From positions 119,665,362 to 119,729,361 of the forward strand of contig OY740765.1 of the NCBI GenBank assembly GCA_963513935.1: 64,000 nucleotides of DNA, written 5' to 3'. This document shows, piece after piece, positions 32,388 through 43,550 of this stretch. Numbering within the stretch: position 1 is the first letter of the stretch; every line of letters starts with the position of its first letter. The DNA is from Aphrophora alni. Lineage: Eukaryota; Arthropoda; Insecta; Hemiptera; Aphrophoridae. The position numbers and the translations under genes are program-made. The notes beneath the pieces were generated by a model. It saw only the letters and a list, made by a program, of their open reading frames with translations. It was not told the origin of the DNA and ran no database searches.

Positions 32388-33690
32388 CCAAATAGCCATT
32401 TGAGCTACACATCATCACAATTTTTATATCGTACTTTGCTGGTTTGTTGGGGATTTACATTCTAAGTAGGCATTTTCCCCTGAAAGCTAGCAACTGTTCA
32501 TCTATTGTGCAATAAATACCTGGAGTATAAAATTCATTACAGTGCTGGCTAAATCGATCCAATATATCTCGAATTGCAGTCAACGTATCCAACTCTTTCC
32601 AGTTTGCAGCTCGAGTATCCTTGTCATCAAATCATAAACGGTTGATGAGGAATTCAAACTTTCGAAGGGGATTACCGTTCTGGTTATTTTTAGCCTTCTT
32701 GATTCATGCCAAAGTAATTCAGCTGCATTGTGATTTTGTTTTTGAGCACTAAAGTAAAATAGAAGTCCAATTTGGGCTCTAATCTCATTAGGGGATGTAC
32801 CTCCACAGCAACTTTGATGTTGTACCTCAACTTTTGAACTTAAATTTCTTTGTTTGTGGAAGAAACTATTGTATTTATAATGGTATCATCTACAAATAAG
32901 TCGAATATCTGTACAGGATTTGTTACACCCTTTGCAGCTCCTGATAGACAGGGTTTAATCATTACTATGTTTCTTCTTAGTGTTCTTACCTATTCTAGTA
33001 TCAGGCTTTGTTGACCAGATATGTTTATTTTTTCCCAGTAGTTGTTTCTTCTATAACTGGATAACATTTTTTGGGAGCGTTTGTTCAGATTCTTCTTTGT
33101 CCGATTCTACAAAGGTTCATTCCGATCTTGATTATGTGGTAAAGCTTCTGTCTCAACATTTCGCCTAGCCCTTTTCAAAGATGTAATATTTGTGCATTTT
33201 CATCGTTCCCTTCTCTATCATTTGAACTAGGTAAATATTCATCTCTGAGGCATCAGGTGAAAAAATGTCTAGCACAACATCATCTTCTTCTAAAAAGTCC
33301 ACTTCATTTTCACTATCAGACTTATCGTCAAATAAGTCAAGCGGATCAGGTTCAGAATAATGGCACAACTTACTTAAAATATCTTGTTCAGTTTGCAATT
33401 CATGCATAGTAATTAAAAGTCTAAAACGTATACACAAAAACAAAAAACACTAAGAAAACAAAATATTTGCACTTGAAGGAAAACTAAAACCAACTGGTGT
33501 ACTGAATGCCTTAACAATGTGCTGTAGATAAAATGGGATGTGTCACAACCACAGTAAACAAAGCAACTGAGAGCCTGTCAAGGGCGAGTAAAAGTCACAG
33601 GGGCTGGCTGCACTCAGTGTTGCCAACTCGAATCTACAGCAGAATGAAAATCCCATGGGACACCGAGTGCCCCGGTGTACGGTTCCTGAG
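32388..33690 (-). mobile_element. piggyBac-type element 3, 3'-truncated
   Basis: The right border is defined by TTAA at 33691-33694. Immediately outside, CCCAAGAACTGGC continues a dispersed repeat whose uninterrupted copy at 34575 reads AATAACCCTAGAACTAGC. The insertion site is therefore visible. Inside that border lies a GC-rich subterminal block (33650-33690). Coding runs leftward on the minus strand and stops at about 32400, before the second catalytic Asp. No matching left TIR was found, so the element's 3' half is lost. Confidence 0.7.
32400..33443 (-). pseudogene. piggyBac transposase 3, N-terminal half
   Basis: The acidic N-terminus is readable at 33400-33240: SEPDPLDLFDD, SENEVDFLEEDDVVLDIF. 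After a poorly readable stretch, the minus strand near 32640-32410 gives ANWKELDTLTAIRDILDRFS, NEFYTPGIYCTIDEQLLAFRG and NKPAKYDIKIVMMCSS. The Asp in TIDEQLLAFRG is the first catalytic residue. A stop replaces the Tyr of the usual RMYIPNKPAKYG block. The second and third catalytic Asp blocks are absent. Confidence 0.8.
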
Positions 33691-33694
33691 TTAA

Positions 33695-33915
33695 CCCAAG
33701 AACTGGCAAAGATCACAAATGTGACTCAATTATAAACTCTTTTTAAAGTGGTAACATTGAAAATGTAACGGTTATGTAATACTTGACTAATATTGATCCA
33801 AACGGCGTAAAATGTAGTTCAATCCTGAGGAAAGATGAAAGAGAGGACTCTAATCCAAGACTAATGAACAAAGGTAGGGTTCCTTGGGATTGCCACATCT
33901 ATAGTTCCTTTAAGT
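33695..33915 (-). repeat. dispersed repeat R200, copy a (partial)
   Basis: Shares with 34390-34700 the phrases ATGTGACT, ATTGATCCAAA and, on the opposite strand, TTGGATTAGAGTCCTCTCT-like text. It is part of a family with copies at 34.4, 40.2, 47.3 and 59.8 kb. Confidence 0.6.
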
Positions 33916-34389
33916 GAGACGCTGAGGAAAATTTGCTTTATTAAACTGCAAACAAATAATATTAGTGATATAGAGTTTTTAGATGAACCTCTCAATTGCA
34001 TAGAATAACCTATGGTTTAGTACAAAATGAAATATAGTAATTGCAGTGCACACCAAGATTGCTAAAACTTGAAAATTTTCCATACACAAATCAGCAGATT
34101 ATTTTGATGTTGGCAACAGTGTAAATACTTGGAATAAAGAATCCAATCTCCATCAGCTGATCAACAAACAATGAGTTCGGATTTAAATACATATTTTCTT
34201 TTCTGTGGAATTTTTGATTTACTCATTTATTTTAACAGAGCATCTCCATTTCCACACAAATTCAGAAAATAATAAAATACAGTACATATTATAATGTATG
34301 CCTTTTCGCATGGATTATACACTTGTGCATTCATGTATATATTATTGTATGTAACTCATTATTTTCTAAGTGTAAATTTGTGAACCTAC
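33916..34389. other. no gene recognised
   Basis: AT-rich sequence between two copies of repeat R200. No coding or RNA signal was seen. Confidence 0.5.
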
Positions 34390-34700
34390 ACCTTTTTTTT
34401 ATGTAGTCTTGGGTTAGATCTCTCTCATCTTACCTACCGGGTCTCTCTTAACCAACTCTTGTTCTCTCTAGACCTTGATGCTATTAGAGTATTCCAAGAC
34501 TAGTGGGTTTTTACTTTATGATCTCTTCTTCCTTTTTGTAATAAGGCAATGGATGACCAAGAGGTTTTTCGCCAATAACCCTAGAACTAGCAAGGTTGGA
34601 AATGTGACTTCATTAGTTCTTTCTAAAGGTGCAACAATGCAAATGCAATGATTAATATTGATCCAAAGAGCATAACATATAGTCAAATCATAAAAGTTGT
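34390..34700 (+). repeat. dispersed repeat R200, copy b (longest)
   Basis: Consensus phrases in order: GTAGTCTTGGGTTAGAT, CTCTCATCTTACCTA, GGTCTCTCTTAACCAACTC, GACCTTGATGCTATTAGAG, TTTTACTTTATGATCTC, AAGGCAATGGATGACCAAG, AGGTTTTTCGCC. No TIR or coding is seen. A T-rich run precedes AAGGCA. Confidence 0.75.
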
Positions 34701-36677
34701 GGTATCAATTAATAACTGACATTTCAATCTTTCTTAAACATGTACGATAACACTTGATTTTGAAGGTTTGAATTTTAAGAAGCGTGGAAAATCACTTGAT
34801 TTTATCCTAGTATTTGTGACTCAACTATGCATATTTCTTTCTTTGTTCTATTTGTAATTAAAGGGTTTTGTACATTTTTATTAGTTAATTGGAAAAAACC
34901 CATTTTTAGAAGAAAAAGGATAGTGGAAAAGTTTATAATTCTAGTTGTATTCATGAAATTCTTACAGAAGAAGACAATAGAGGCGTATTATAAAAATTCA
35001 TGTGTGATATGTACAAAGTTTAAAAACTTAAAATAAAAATATTTTTGAGAAAATATATTTAATTAAGTAGTTTTTAATGGAGTTTTACAAATAAAATTAC
35101 ATGTTTATGAACATATAGAATTTTTTTAAAACTTTTTCAAATTATGCATGCAAACCTTTCCTGATAAGTAATGCTGACATTTTGAGACTGTTTTTGTTAT
35201 ATAAGTAGGCCTATAATTTTTTAGTAAATAAGTTAAAAGTCCTGCACATTTGTAAATTCAGGACTAAAAATCAAAACCTTTGCATATTTAAATTTTTTTT
35301 AAATATAAAAATCCACTTGTGCTAAGTACAGTCAAAGTTAAAATAAAAATTTAACCAAACTTTTTTTGTTAAACAAAATTTAAAAAACGCAAGTTGTTTT
35401 TAAAATTATAATAATGTTCTGTGGAGTTTTATGAACAAAATTATATATAATAAGATTATCGTATAAATATTTAGTATTTTAAAATTGATTTTTCAGTTTA
35501 TGTAGGCAAAATACTTAAGAAACGTCTGCCATTTTAGGAAAAAAATGATGGTTAGTTCTAGAGTTAGCTAAGAAAACCAGCATAAACAACAAAAAAAGTA
35601 GGAATTATCCATTACTTGTGATAAACTCAATGGTATTATATTATCAATGCATTTATCTGTAGTGTATGCAAAGAAAACAACAGTTAATTAGCACGATGTA
35701 GATTATAAAATCTGTAATCTCCAGTAACACACAATTAATAAAGAATAAAAATAGCAATTAGTAACAGGTAGAACAATAAATAGAGTATAACAATAATAAT
35801 TGTGCAACCAATACCAATTACCATGGTAATTCAAGTTTAATGAGTTATTGATGTTTAGCAGTCAAACGAGAATTTATTGAAAACAGCAGAGAATTTGTTC
35901 CAATGCACAATAGAATTCTTGAATAGGTAAGAAAATGGTATGGTAAAGGTTTGGTCCAAGACAATAAAAAATAAAAAACTCTGACACAGCCATTCACAAT
36001 CAAAATACTAACCATTCAAAACTATTTGTCACATAAATGACAGTTCCATAGTTGTCAGTAAAAAAAACAACTGAAAATGAACAATGGATAATTGGCTGAA
36101 AAAATATTTATATAGAGTCCAGTAAGTGTTGCCAAAATTTAGGAAATGATTCTGTAGGTGACGATAAAGAAAACAATTTTACCGAAAACACTGAGTTTTT
36201 CAGATATCACCAATTTTGATTTTTTACAAAAAAAAAAAAATAAAAAAATAAATAAAAATAACTGTGGAAATAGAAAAGACATTGAGTTCAGATTTAGTAT
36301 ACACATTTTTTATGTTATGTTTTATAAGTGTACCTAAAATAAAGACTTTATTTTGTATATTTTCAAAATGGTGACTGTTTAAATTTATTTAATATTGAGT
36401 ATCTCTTAAACCATTAACTTTACAAAAAATCACAAGAATCAAAATAGTTTCCTTTTTTTAGTGACATAAAAAACGAATTTTGCATTTTTTTCTGTAGATC
36501 AAAGATAACAGAGTTATTACAAAACTCATAAAACAATTTCTTGGTAGTTGTCTATATCACCCAAGATTGACCTAGGACCAAAACATTTTTGAATTCTAAT
36601 ATTTTGAATAAGAATAATAAAACCCATTTCTCTGAAAATTTAAATGTGACCCTTAACTATTTCATAAAGACACCTAG

Positions 36678-36734
<57 letters not shown>

Positions 36735-38269
36735 TTGTTTATTATTTTACATTTGTTTTAAATTGGTTTGCTCATAACCATTATTTAGGCCCCTTACTAA
36801 TTTGGGTTTTGTAAGCATTGTAAGAAATTATTATTTTTGTTTAATTAACAAATATCATAGTGGACTCTGTCATAGTTTGTCGTTCATAATTCCCTTACTT
36901 ATTGCAAACATATAATAAAGTTGGAAGTGTCATTATTTGTTTAATAAATACAATTTACATTTGTTTTATTTTTGTACATAATAGAAAAGGGTTAATAATG
37001 TTAATGAAAATAAAACAATATTTTATTCATTAAAAGAATCAATGTAATGTAGAAATAATTACATTATTACTATTTGTAAATGTAAAATTAATGGCAGTAT
37101 TACATTTTGTTAATATCCTGTATTTTGTAATGAAGTTTTTCCATACCCTGTACATAGTTCAAGTAGAGACCTATCTTATGCTGTATCCAAATTCTTTCTA
37201 CGTGAAATAGAAACCAACATCAAAAATATATTTCAGACTTTAGCACAATCCTGTATAGGTTTTTCTACGGTTCCGTCCACTTTGAAATCGGGCTTTGTGT
37301 GGATATTCATATTTTTCCTTCCGCCAGTATGGAATACACAATTTTCAGTGTGTGTAGCTCAGAATAAAGTATTATAAAATTGATGTTTGATTTTATCTAT
37401 GGTAGCTAGATGATAAAAACTACAGGACATTTTATAAATTTTATTTACCCTTACCCTTTACAAATTACAATAAGTAGTGTAGTAAAGAGTAAATGACAAG
37501 GCATAATAGGAACATCATTTAATTTGAGGGCTTCATTATAAACAATATTTTTATTTTACTATTAGGGATCAGTAAGTAGAAATGTTACGTGCTCTGTAAG
37601 AAGCATAGACTCCGGATATCAAACCAGATTCAAAAGTTTTAGTTCCAATTCAAATCATATACCATCTTTATCACTGAAAAAATATATCGTAGCTGAAAAT
37701 TTTAGGAAAAATCATAACATAAATCGGAAAATCTGAATTTCCTATTTTTCAGCAACAAAAAAAAAAAGAAAAGAAAAAAGATTATAACTACATAGATATA
37801 AAAAAATGTTGTCAGTTCCAATGCTTTCAAATTATATATCAATCTTTTTATGGACAACACATGTCGTTACTGAAAATTTTAAGAAAATGCATAGAAAAAT
37901 CTGGAATTATTTTATGGTTATAATTTGGAAACTATTGTGCTGGTTTAAAAAAGTTTTCCATTCCAGTTATATTTAAATCATATATCATATATGTCACTAA
38001 ACAAATATTTATTGTTATTGAAAATTTCTAATAAAATGTTTAAAACGTGTCAAAAATGTTGGTTTTCGTATTACCCCTCCAGACAAAAAAATATTGCTAT
38101 AATTTGGAAACTACTTAACCAATTTTAATCAAACATTTTGTATAGATTAAATTTGAATTTCCCACTTTAGTTTAGACATACTCATAAGGATGTATGTGAA
38201 GAAACTCTTAAATATTTAGTAGCCATGATATTAGGGCGTCTCATTTTGTAATTGATTTTAGGTTTAACC
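34701..38269. other. AT-rich stretch with repeats, no gene recognised
   Basis: No coding exon is supported. The part 36000-36560 resembles dispersed repeats at 4.95 kb and the inner part of the foldback at 38.3 kb (CAAAATGGTGACTG occurs at both). (TA)n lies at 36681-36728. From 37600 to 38140 three to four diverged tandem units of roughly 130-190 bp repeat the words ATAATTTGGAAACTA, AATTATATATCA and CTGAAAATTTTAAGAAAA. Confidence 0.5.
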
Positions 38270-38767
38270 AATTATAAACTTCGATAGGAAAATGGAGTTC
38301 CCCCAGGTTCAGTTCGTGGAGCAATACTATTTATAGTATATACAGAGTGTTCAGAAAATGTTGTGGCAAACTATAAATGGTAATTATATGGGACAAAATA
38401 AAGAAGTTTCTATAAACTTATGTTTGGAAATGTTTCGTTTCCATTTGTCAGCCATTTTGTGTTTAAAAAAAAATTATAGCTCTTAAAATTATTAAGATTT
38501 CAAGATGGAATTTGGTATACACATTTTTCTTACTACATTTTTATTAGTATAACAAGAATCAAAACTTTGTCTTATAATTTGTCAAAATGGTGACTGAGAA
38601 ATTTTTAATATTGGGAAAAATCTCTAAAATCAATAACTTTACAAAAAATGTAAATTACCGCCATTTTGAAAATTTATAAGTTTTGATTTTTGGTAAAAAA
38701 CTTTTGCGTAAAAGATGTGTATAACAAATTTTGATTCAAAATTGTAATTATTTCAAAAACTAAAATT

Positions 38768-38799
<32 letters not shown>

Positions 38800-39850
38800 T
38801 AAAAAAACGAAGCGTAGCGTTTCCGGACATATGTTTATAGGAACTTTTTTCTTTATTTTTACCCATGTAATCATGTCTTAAAATTTGGCACAGCATTTTC
38901 TGAATATTCTGTATAAGCTATATATTTATATAGGCTCTGTAATGCCCATCTGAACGGCAGTGTCACCGCATTTGCAGTTGATACAGCCTTATGTTACAAG
39001 TGAGTCAATTGGATAGTTCGGAGAAATGTGGAACAGGACCTTGGGAAATAAAGGATTTTAAACTTTAAACTACTTAATTATCTATTCTAAAGCTAAATAC
39101 AAGTGTTTTGGTGAAAGGTGGCAAAGTACATGGGGTGGAGACATTGTTTTCTAATTCCAGCAATTTAGGTTGAAGGAACTATATTGTTATAGAGCGTGTA
39201 GAGCAAATTAAGTACCTAGATCTTGTTTTGGACAAAAATTAAAACTGGAAAAGTTATGTTGAAAAGTTAGAAATGAACTATTGTTAAGTTTTAGGAAAAA
39301 TCATGTTTAGTGCTAGTTTTGTCCAATGTCGACTTTCAGACTTTTTTATTTTACTCTAATTAATTCAAACACTATCGCCTGGTTTGTTAAAGATGGGGTG
39401 TATATTTCCACACTAAAACCAATAAATATTATTTTCAATGAAACAATTAGCAGTTAGCAGAGAAAAATAATTAGCAGAGAGGAAAACATGTATCAGTTTT
39501 TCTGCTTTTAAAAAATAAACAAAATTTATCTTTATAACCTTTATTTGTTTTTGTTTAGTGAAGTATTTTTCAACTGCAGACAAATTTAGTACTGTCAAAA
39601 ATATGTGCCCTCTAAATTAAGGCCACTGTATAGGTACTATTGTTAGCAGATTATTTTCACAACATTGTAGAAGATACTATTTATTTATAGCTCCGAAAAA
39701 TTGTACCCCAGAAAATATCAAAATGTATAATATCTGAAAACCTGATTATGATGCAAAGGCACTAAAAAAATTGTTATGTAATATGGAAGAAATGTTACAA
39801 TATAGTTTAATATTATTATTTAAATCTATATTTATTTATGTGTATGAGGT
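38270..39850 (+). mobile_element. CR1/Jockey-like LINE fragment, split by a foldback element
   Basis: Reverse-transcriptase text GVPPGSVRGAILFIVY (38290-38338) is the conserved GVPQGSVLGPLLF block. It stops at the foldback and resumes at 38940 with LCNAHLNGSVTAFADDTALC, where FADD is the catalytic site. Thumb text follows: VEQIKYLDLVLDKN, NWKSYVEKL (39205-39270). The C-terminus is recognisable to about 39835, for example APKNCTPENI-like text at 39690-39720. The 3' end runs into (GT)n(TA)n at 39876. Stops and frameshifts are frequent. Confidence 0.8.
38340..38930. mobile_element. foldback (inverted-repeat) element in the LINE
   Basis: The left arm from TACAGAGTGTTCAGAAAATG (38339 on) to about 38460 is mirrored by 38800-38918, which on the other strand reads TACAGAATATTCAGAAAATG. 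Both arms share AAATAAAGAA and TATAAAC.TATGT. The middle is AT-rich with a 30-base A run (38770-38800). It interrupts the LINE reverse transcriptase between ILFIVY and LCNAHL. The short duplicated flank is AT-only (ATTTATAGTATA versus ATATATTTATATA), so the TSD length is uncertain. Confidence 0.7.
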
Positions 39851-39875
39851 ATGAATATGCAATAAATAATTATCT

Positions 39876-39927
39876 TGTGTGTATGTATGTGTGTGTGCGT
39901 GAGCGCGTGCGTGCGTGCGTGCGTGTG

Positions 39928-40000
<73 letters not shown>
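39876..40000. repeat. compound microsatellite (GTAT/GT/GC)n (TA)n
   Basis: A GTGTGTATGTATGTGTGTG run with GCGTGC interruptions (39876-39934) is followed by about 33 TA units (39936-40000). It sits directly at the 3' end of the LINE. Confidence 0.95.
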
Positions 40001-40003
<3 letters not shown>

Positions 40004-40214
40004 TGTGTATATAAGTATAAGTGTGTATATTAAAGGCGAGTAATTGTAGTTTTAGAACTAATTTTTATATAATTACTATTATATTATTTTATTGTTTAGT
40101 AATATGTATTTTATATTGTTAAGCAGAAACAGGCTAGGTTTGGTTAGGTCACATTTAAAATTAAAATTAAAATTTTAGTCAGGGTACAATCAAGGGTTCA
40201 CTTTAGTTAATATG

Positions 40215-40445
40215 GACTTGGCAAACCCAAGGAAACCTAGCTGGATCTACAACTTTTTCATCTAGTCTTAGGTTGGACCCCTCTCTTTCATCTTTCCTAT
40301 CAGGTCTCACTTTAGCAATTCTCTTGGTCTTTTCCGATCTTGATGCTTTTAGAATATTCAAGGGTAGGAGGTCTTTATTTTATGCTCTTTTCTTTCTAAG
40401 TAAGGCGATGATGACTAAGAGGTTTTTCTCTTTTAACCTTTTCAG
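40215..40445 (+). repeat. dispersed repeat R200, copy c
   Basis: Contains GTCTTAGGTTGGACCCCTC, TCTTTCATCTTTCC, GATCTTGATGCTTTTAGA, TTATTTTATGCTCTTTTC and AAGGCGATGATGACTAAG, in the same order as copy b. Confidence 0.75.
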
Positions 40446-40995
40446 TGCCAGGTATTTTTTCATACACTACCCAAAAGTGCCAGATATTTTTTCTCATGTT
40501 TAGTGATTTTGTAAGGATGTCATAAAACAGCTGTATTTATGTTATTTGATAAGATATCATAATGATTTTTGTGTTGTTTATCTTATTACTTTTTTGTGAT
40601 ATATTTGTGTTTGATTTTTGTGTGATATAAACCTCTCAAAACCTTTATAATATACCAAAAAATGAAAAGGAAAAAAAAGAAGAAATTACATAAAATTAAC
40701 AAACATTTTTGATAAAGTTTCCAGTTTGTATTAAAAAAATAGAAAGAGAAAAAATATGTGACGAAAACTTGCACATCACTCAAAGACACATTTTGTTTTA
40801 TACTTATATTAAAAATTTTGGGCTAAATAAAAAAGTTACACTACTTTTTTTGATATAGAACATTTTTACGTTTTTTCGGAAAATAAGTAGTAAAAAAATT
40901 ACAAAAAAATTTATATCTTTAAAATCTTCAGCACATCAAACAAAAATAACAAATGATTAAAAGAATAATTATGAATTAAAACACTTAATACCTAT
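40446..40995. other. no gene recognised
   Basis: AT-rich sequence up to the TTAA of piggyBac 2. Nothing is supported. Confidence 0.5.
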
Positions 40996-43550
40996 TTAAC
41001 CCTTTATGGAATACCGCTGTTCTGGAGTGGCAGCAACTTCTATACGGAAATGAGTAATGAAAAATTCCAAAAAAATTCATAAGGAGTAAGAAAAAGAAAC
41101 ACTGCAAAAACTGTTGAAACAGGGTTTGTTATTAATTATTTATCATAAAATGCAGCAAAAATGAAAAAAAAAAAAAAAATTATTAAATGTTACAAATTAA
41201 AAAAAGTTTTTTTACAAGTAGGCCTAAAAATTTTTTTTTTTTTTATGGTACTCTTCAAAACAGGGGTATATGCAAAGTCCTACATTGCAATTTAAAGATT
41301 CAAAGGTACTGTCTTTCCTTTTTTTTGTTCTGTTTGACGTGTTTGCACACACAAAACATCTTCTTTGGGCCTTCCACTTCTGCCCTTCTGACGCTGGAGT
41401 AGGCCGAGGGATGTGCAGTGAGACTTAAAGGCACTGCTACAGGCCGAGGCACAATGGCAGTTTCTCTAAGCACGCTGTGTGTTTCAAAGATTTGTCTCAT
41501 TAGATTCAATCTAAAATCAAGAAGTGGAACTTTTTTCTGATGGTGGATTTGCAACATATGAATTGAATTCAAAACAACAATGTCCAAATTGTGGAAAAAC
41601 AACTTATGGTACCATTTCTTTGATTTTCTTGCAGAGTTATTGAAAGAAATCATCATATCTGCCTTATCTACTCCTCCCATTTTCTTGTTATACTCTATTA
41701 CACTTATAGGTTTCTGTACAACATCCCTGTGCCTTGTTACATTGACCTTTCGTGTTTGTGCACCGTTGATAACATATTCTCACAATGTTTATTCTACCAC
41801 TTTACGGCAATCATTTTCTCATGACTTCTGACTTCCACATAACCCTTCTTCATTTTTTGGGGAAATCGGCATATTTTCCCTGTTTTGCCTAACTGTTTCA
41901 CATGCTCCAGTGCTGTTATCAGACAACCATTCAAACAATGTAGGGCTGCAATACCAGTTATCAATGTACAGTACAATACATGTTTTTTTCCTAGGTAGGG
42001 CTGCAATAATGTTTCAATAACCTTGGCTGATGCTGAATTAGTTGTTGTACTTTCACCATAATGATTGCCTTTACCGGTGTAAACAATAAAATCTAGCACC
42101 TTACCCGTCTGACTATCGCACAAAACAAATAATTTTATGCCAAATCGGTTTCGTTTACTTGGATTTGTTTGAATCCAATCCGCTCTTTCCACAGCATCAA
42201 ACTTTCATCTATTACTAGATCTTGAGTTGGATAGTAGCTAGAAATAAACTTACGCCTCACTGTCTCAATCACAGTTCGTATCTTATATAGTTTCTCTCCC
42301 CCATGGGACAGTGCATTGCAGTCGAGATGCAGCATTCTTAGTAAAATAAGAAATCTGTCTTGATTCATCTCTTTGGAAAAGATCGGGGTCTCTAACAAAG
42401 GATCAGTTGTTCAATAAAGCTTGTTTTTTTCCTTCTTTTTTTTTATTTAAAAAAAAAAAAAAAACAATGAGGCATTAACAGTAATAGCCCAAAAAACATG
42501 TGTAGCTCATTTGAATCAGTTTTCTTCCAACATTTCATTTTAGAAAATTTGTTTAGGCCACCAGGAAGGTCCAAAGACTGGTTGGGATATCTGTTTGTTT
42601 CAAAAGCTATGCGTGAAACAAGGTCTATCAAGTGGTGAAAAAAAACCTATTTCATTGCCATCAATTTTATCGATATATAATTTTAGCCCTGAATTGGACG
42701 AGTCAAAAATAAAGTCATTTGGTTTGAAATCATTACTGCGTTTCCATGTTTTGCAAACCGGACACATAGAAACATCAGAAGGTGGTTGTACAAATGATGG
42801 GATAACTGGTATATCTAAATTAGAATCTGTGCTTACCAGAGTATCATCCGTGCTTTGTACGGTTAGGTTTCCAAGCATGTCAAATATATCTTGTGAATCA
42901 ACTTCATCTTCACTATCACTAAACACTTCATCATCGGATTGCAAAATATTGTTCTCATCATTGGTATTCTGATCAGCCTCATTCAAATCGTAAATACATT
43001 TTCTTAAGTTATCACTTTTGTCCAAATTATTACTATTAATTTTACTACAATAAAAATATGGCGAACAAATAAAAAAGATTACACAAAAAATGAAATAATA
43101 TAAACTTAACTAAAGGCGAACCACTTCGATGATAAAGACACAAAGGACTACTGAAGAAAACGCGCCAACATACTAAAGAAATGACACGACAACACACACT
43201 AGGGAGATTTGCGCCAATTCTGGGTTCCAGTCGGTTGACCTCAATAACAGCTGAGACAAGAAGCAGAAACTCCTACACTATAGTAGGAGTGTTACACTGT
43301 TTGGTAGCACGTGTTTTTAGCACTATATATTATATCAAAACTCGTTTTTCATCACACAAATAATACTACTAAGCTACGTAACATTTTTGTAAACTTTTTT
43401 GTTGATTTATAAACATAGAAATTATTAAAAATGAATTCATTTGTAAAATGTTCCAGAACGACAGTACTCCTATGAGTACTTTTTATTGGTGCCGTTCCGG
43501 AACGGCATTACTTTTTTCACGATAATTTGTCTTACTCCTTAAAGGGTTAA
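40996..43550 (-). mobile_element. piggyBac-type DNA transposon 2 with both TTAA ends
   Basis: The left end is TTAACCCTTTATGGA at 40996; the right end, on the other strand from 43550, is TTAACCCTTTAAGGA. This is a TTAA duplication with an 11-bp CCCTTTANGGA inverted repeat, the classic piggyBac form. Inside the right end lies the palindrome GCCGTTCCGGAACGGC (43489-43504) and inside the left end a related CTGTTCTGGAGTGGCAGC (41017 on). The transposase pseudogene occupies 41300-43025 on the minus strand. Total length of about 2.55 kb is normal for the family. Confidence 0.9.
41300..43025 (-). pseudogene. piggyBac transposase 2 pseudogene
   Basis: Minus strand, in order: acidic N-terminus from the ATG at 43025 (SDDEVFSDSEDEVDSQDIFD); helical region ETNRYPNQSLDL and NELHMFFGLLLLM (42600-42470); LDCNALSHGGEKLYKIRTVI; first catalytic Asp in LVIDESLMLWKERIGFKQ (about 42190). 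Next come RFGIKLFVLCDSQTGKVLDF and the second block, decayed to LYCTLITGIAALHCLNG, where the normal IDNWYTS has lost its Asp. The third catalytic Asp is in MGGVDKADMMISFNN (41680-41640). The C-terminal Cys region is reduced to KKMFCVCKHVK. Frame changes occur near 42600, 42400, 42190 and 41700, and an A/T homopolymer lies at 42427-42465. Confidence 0.9.
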
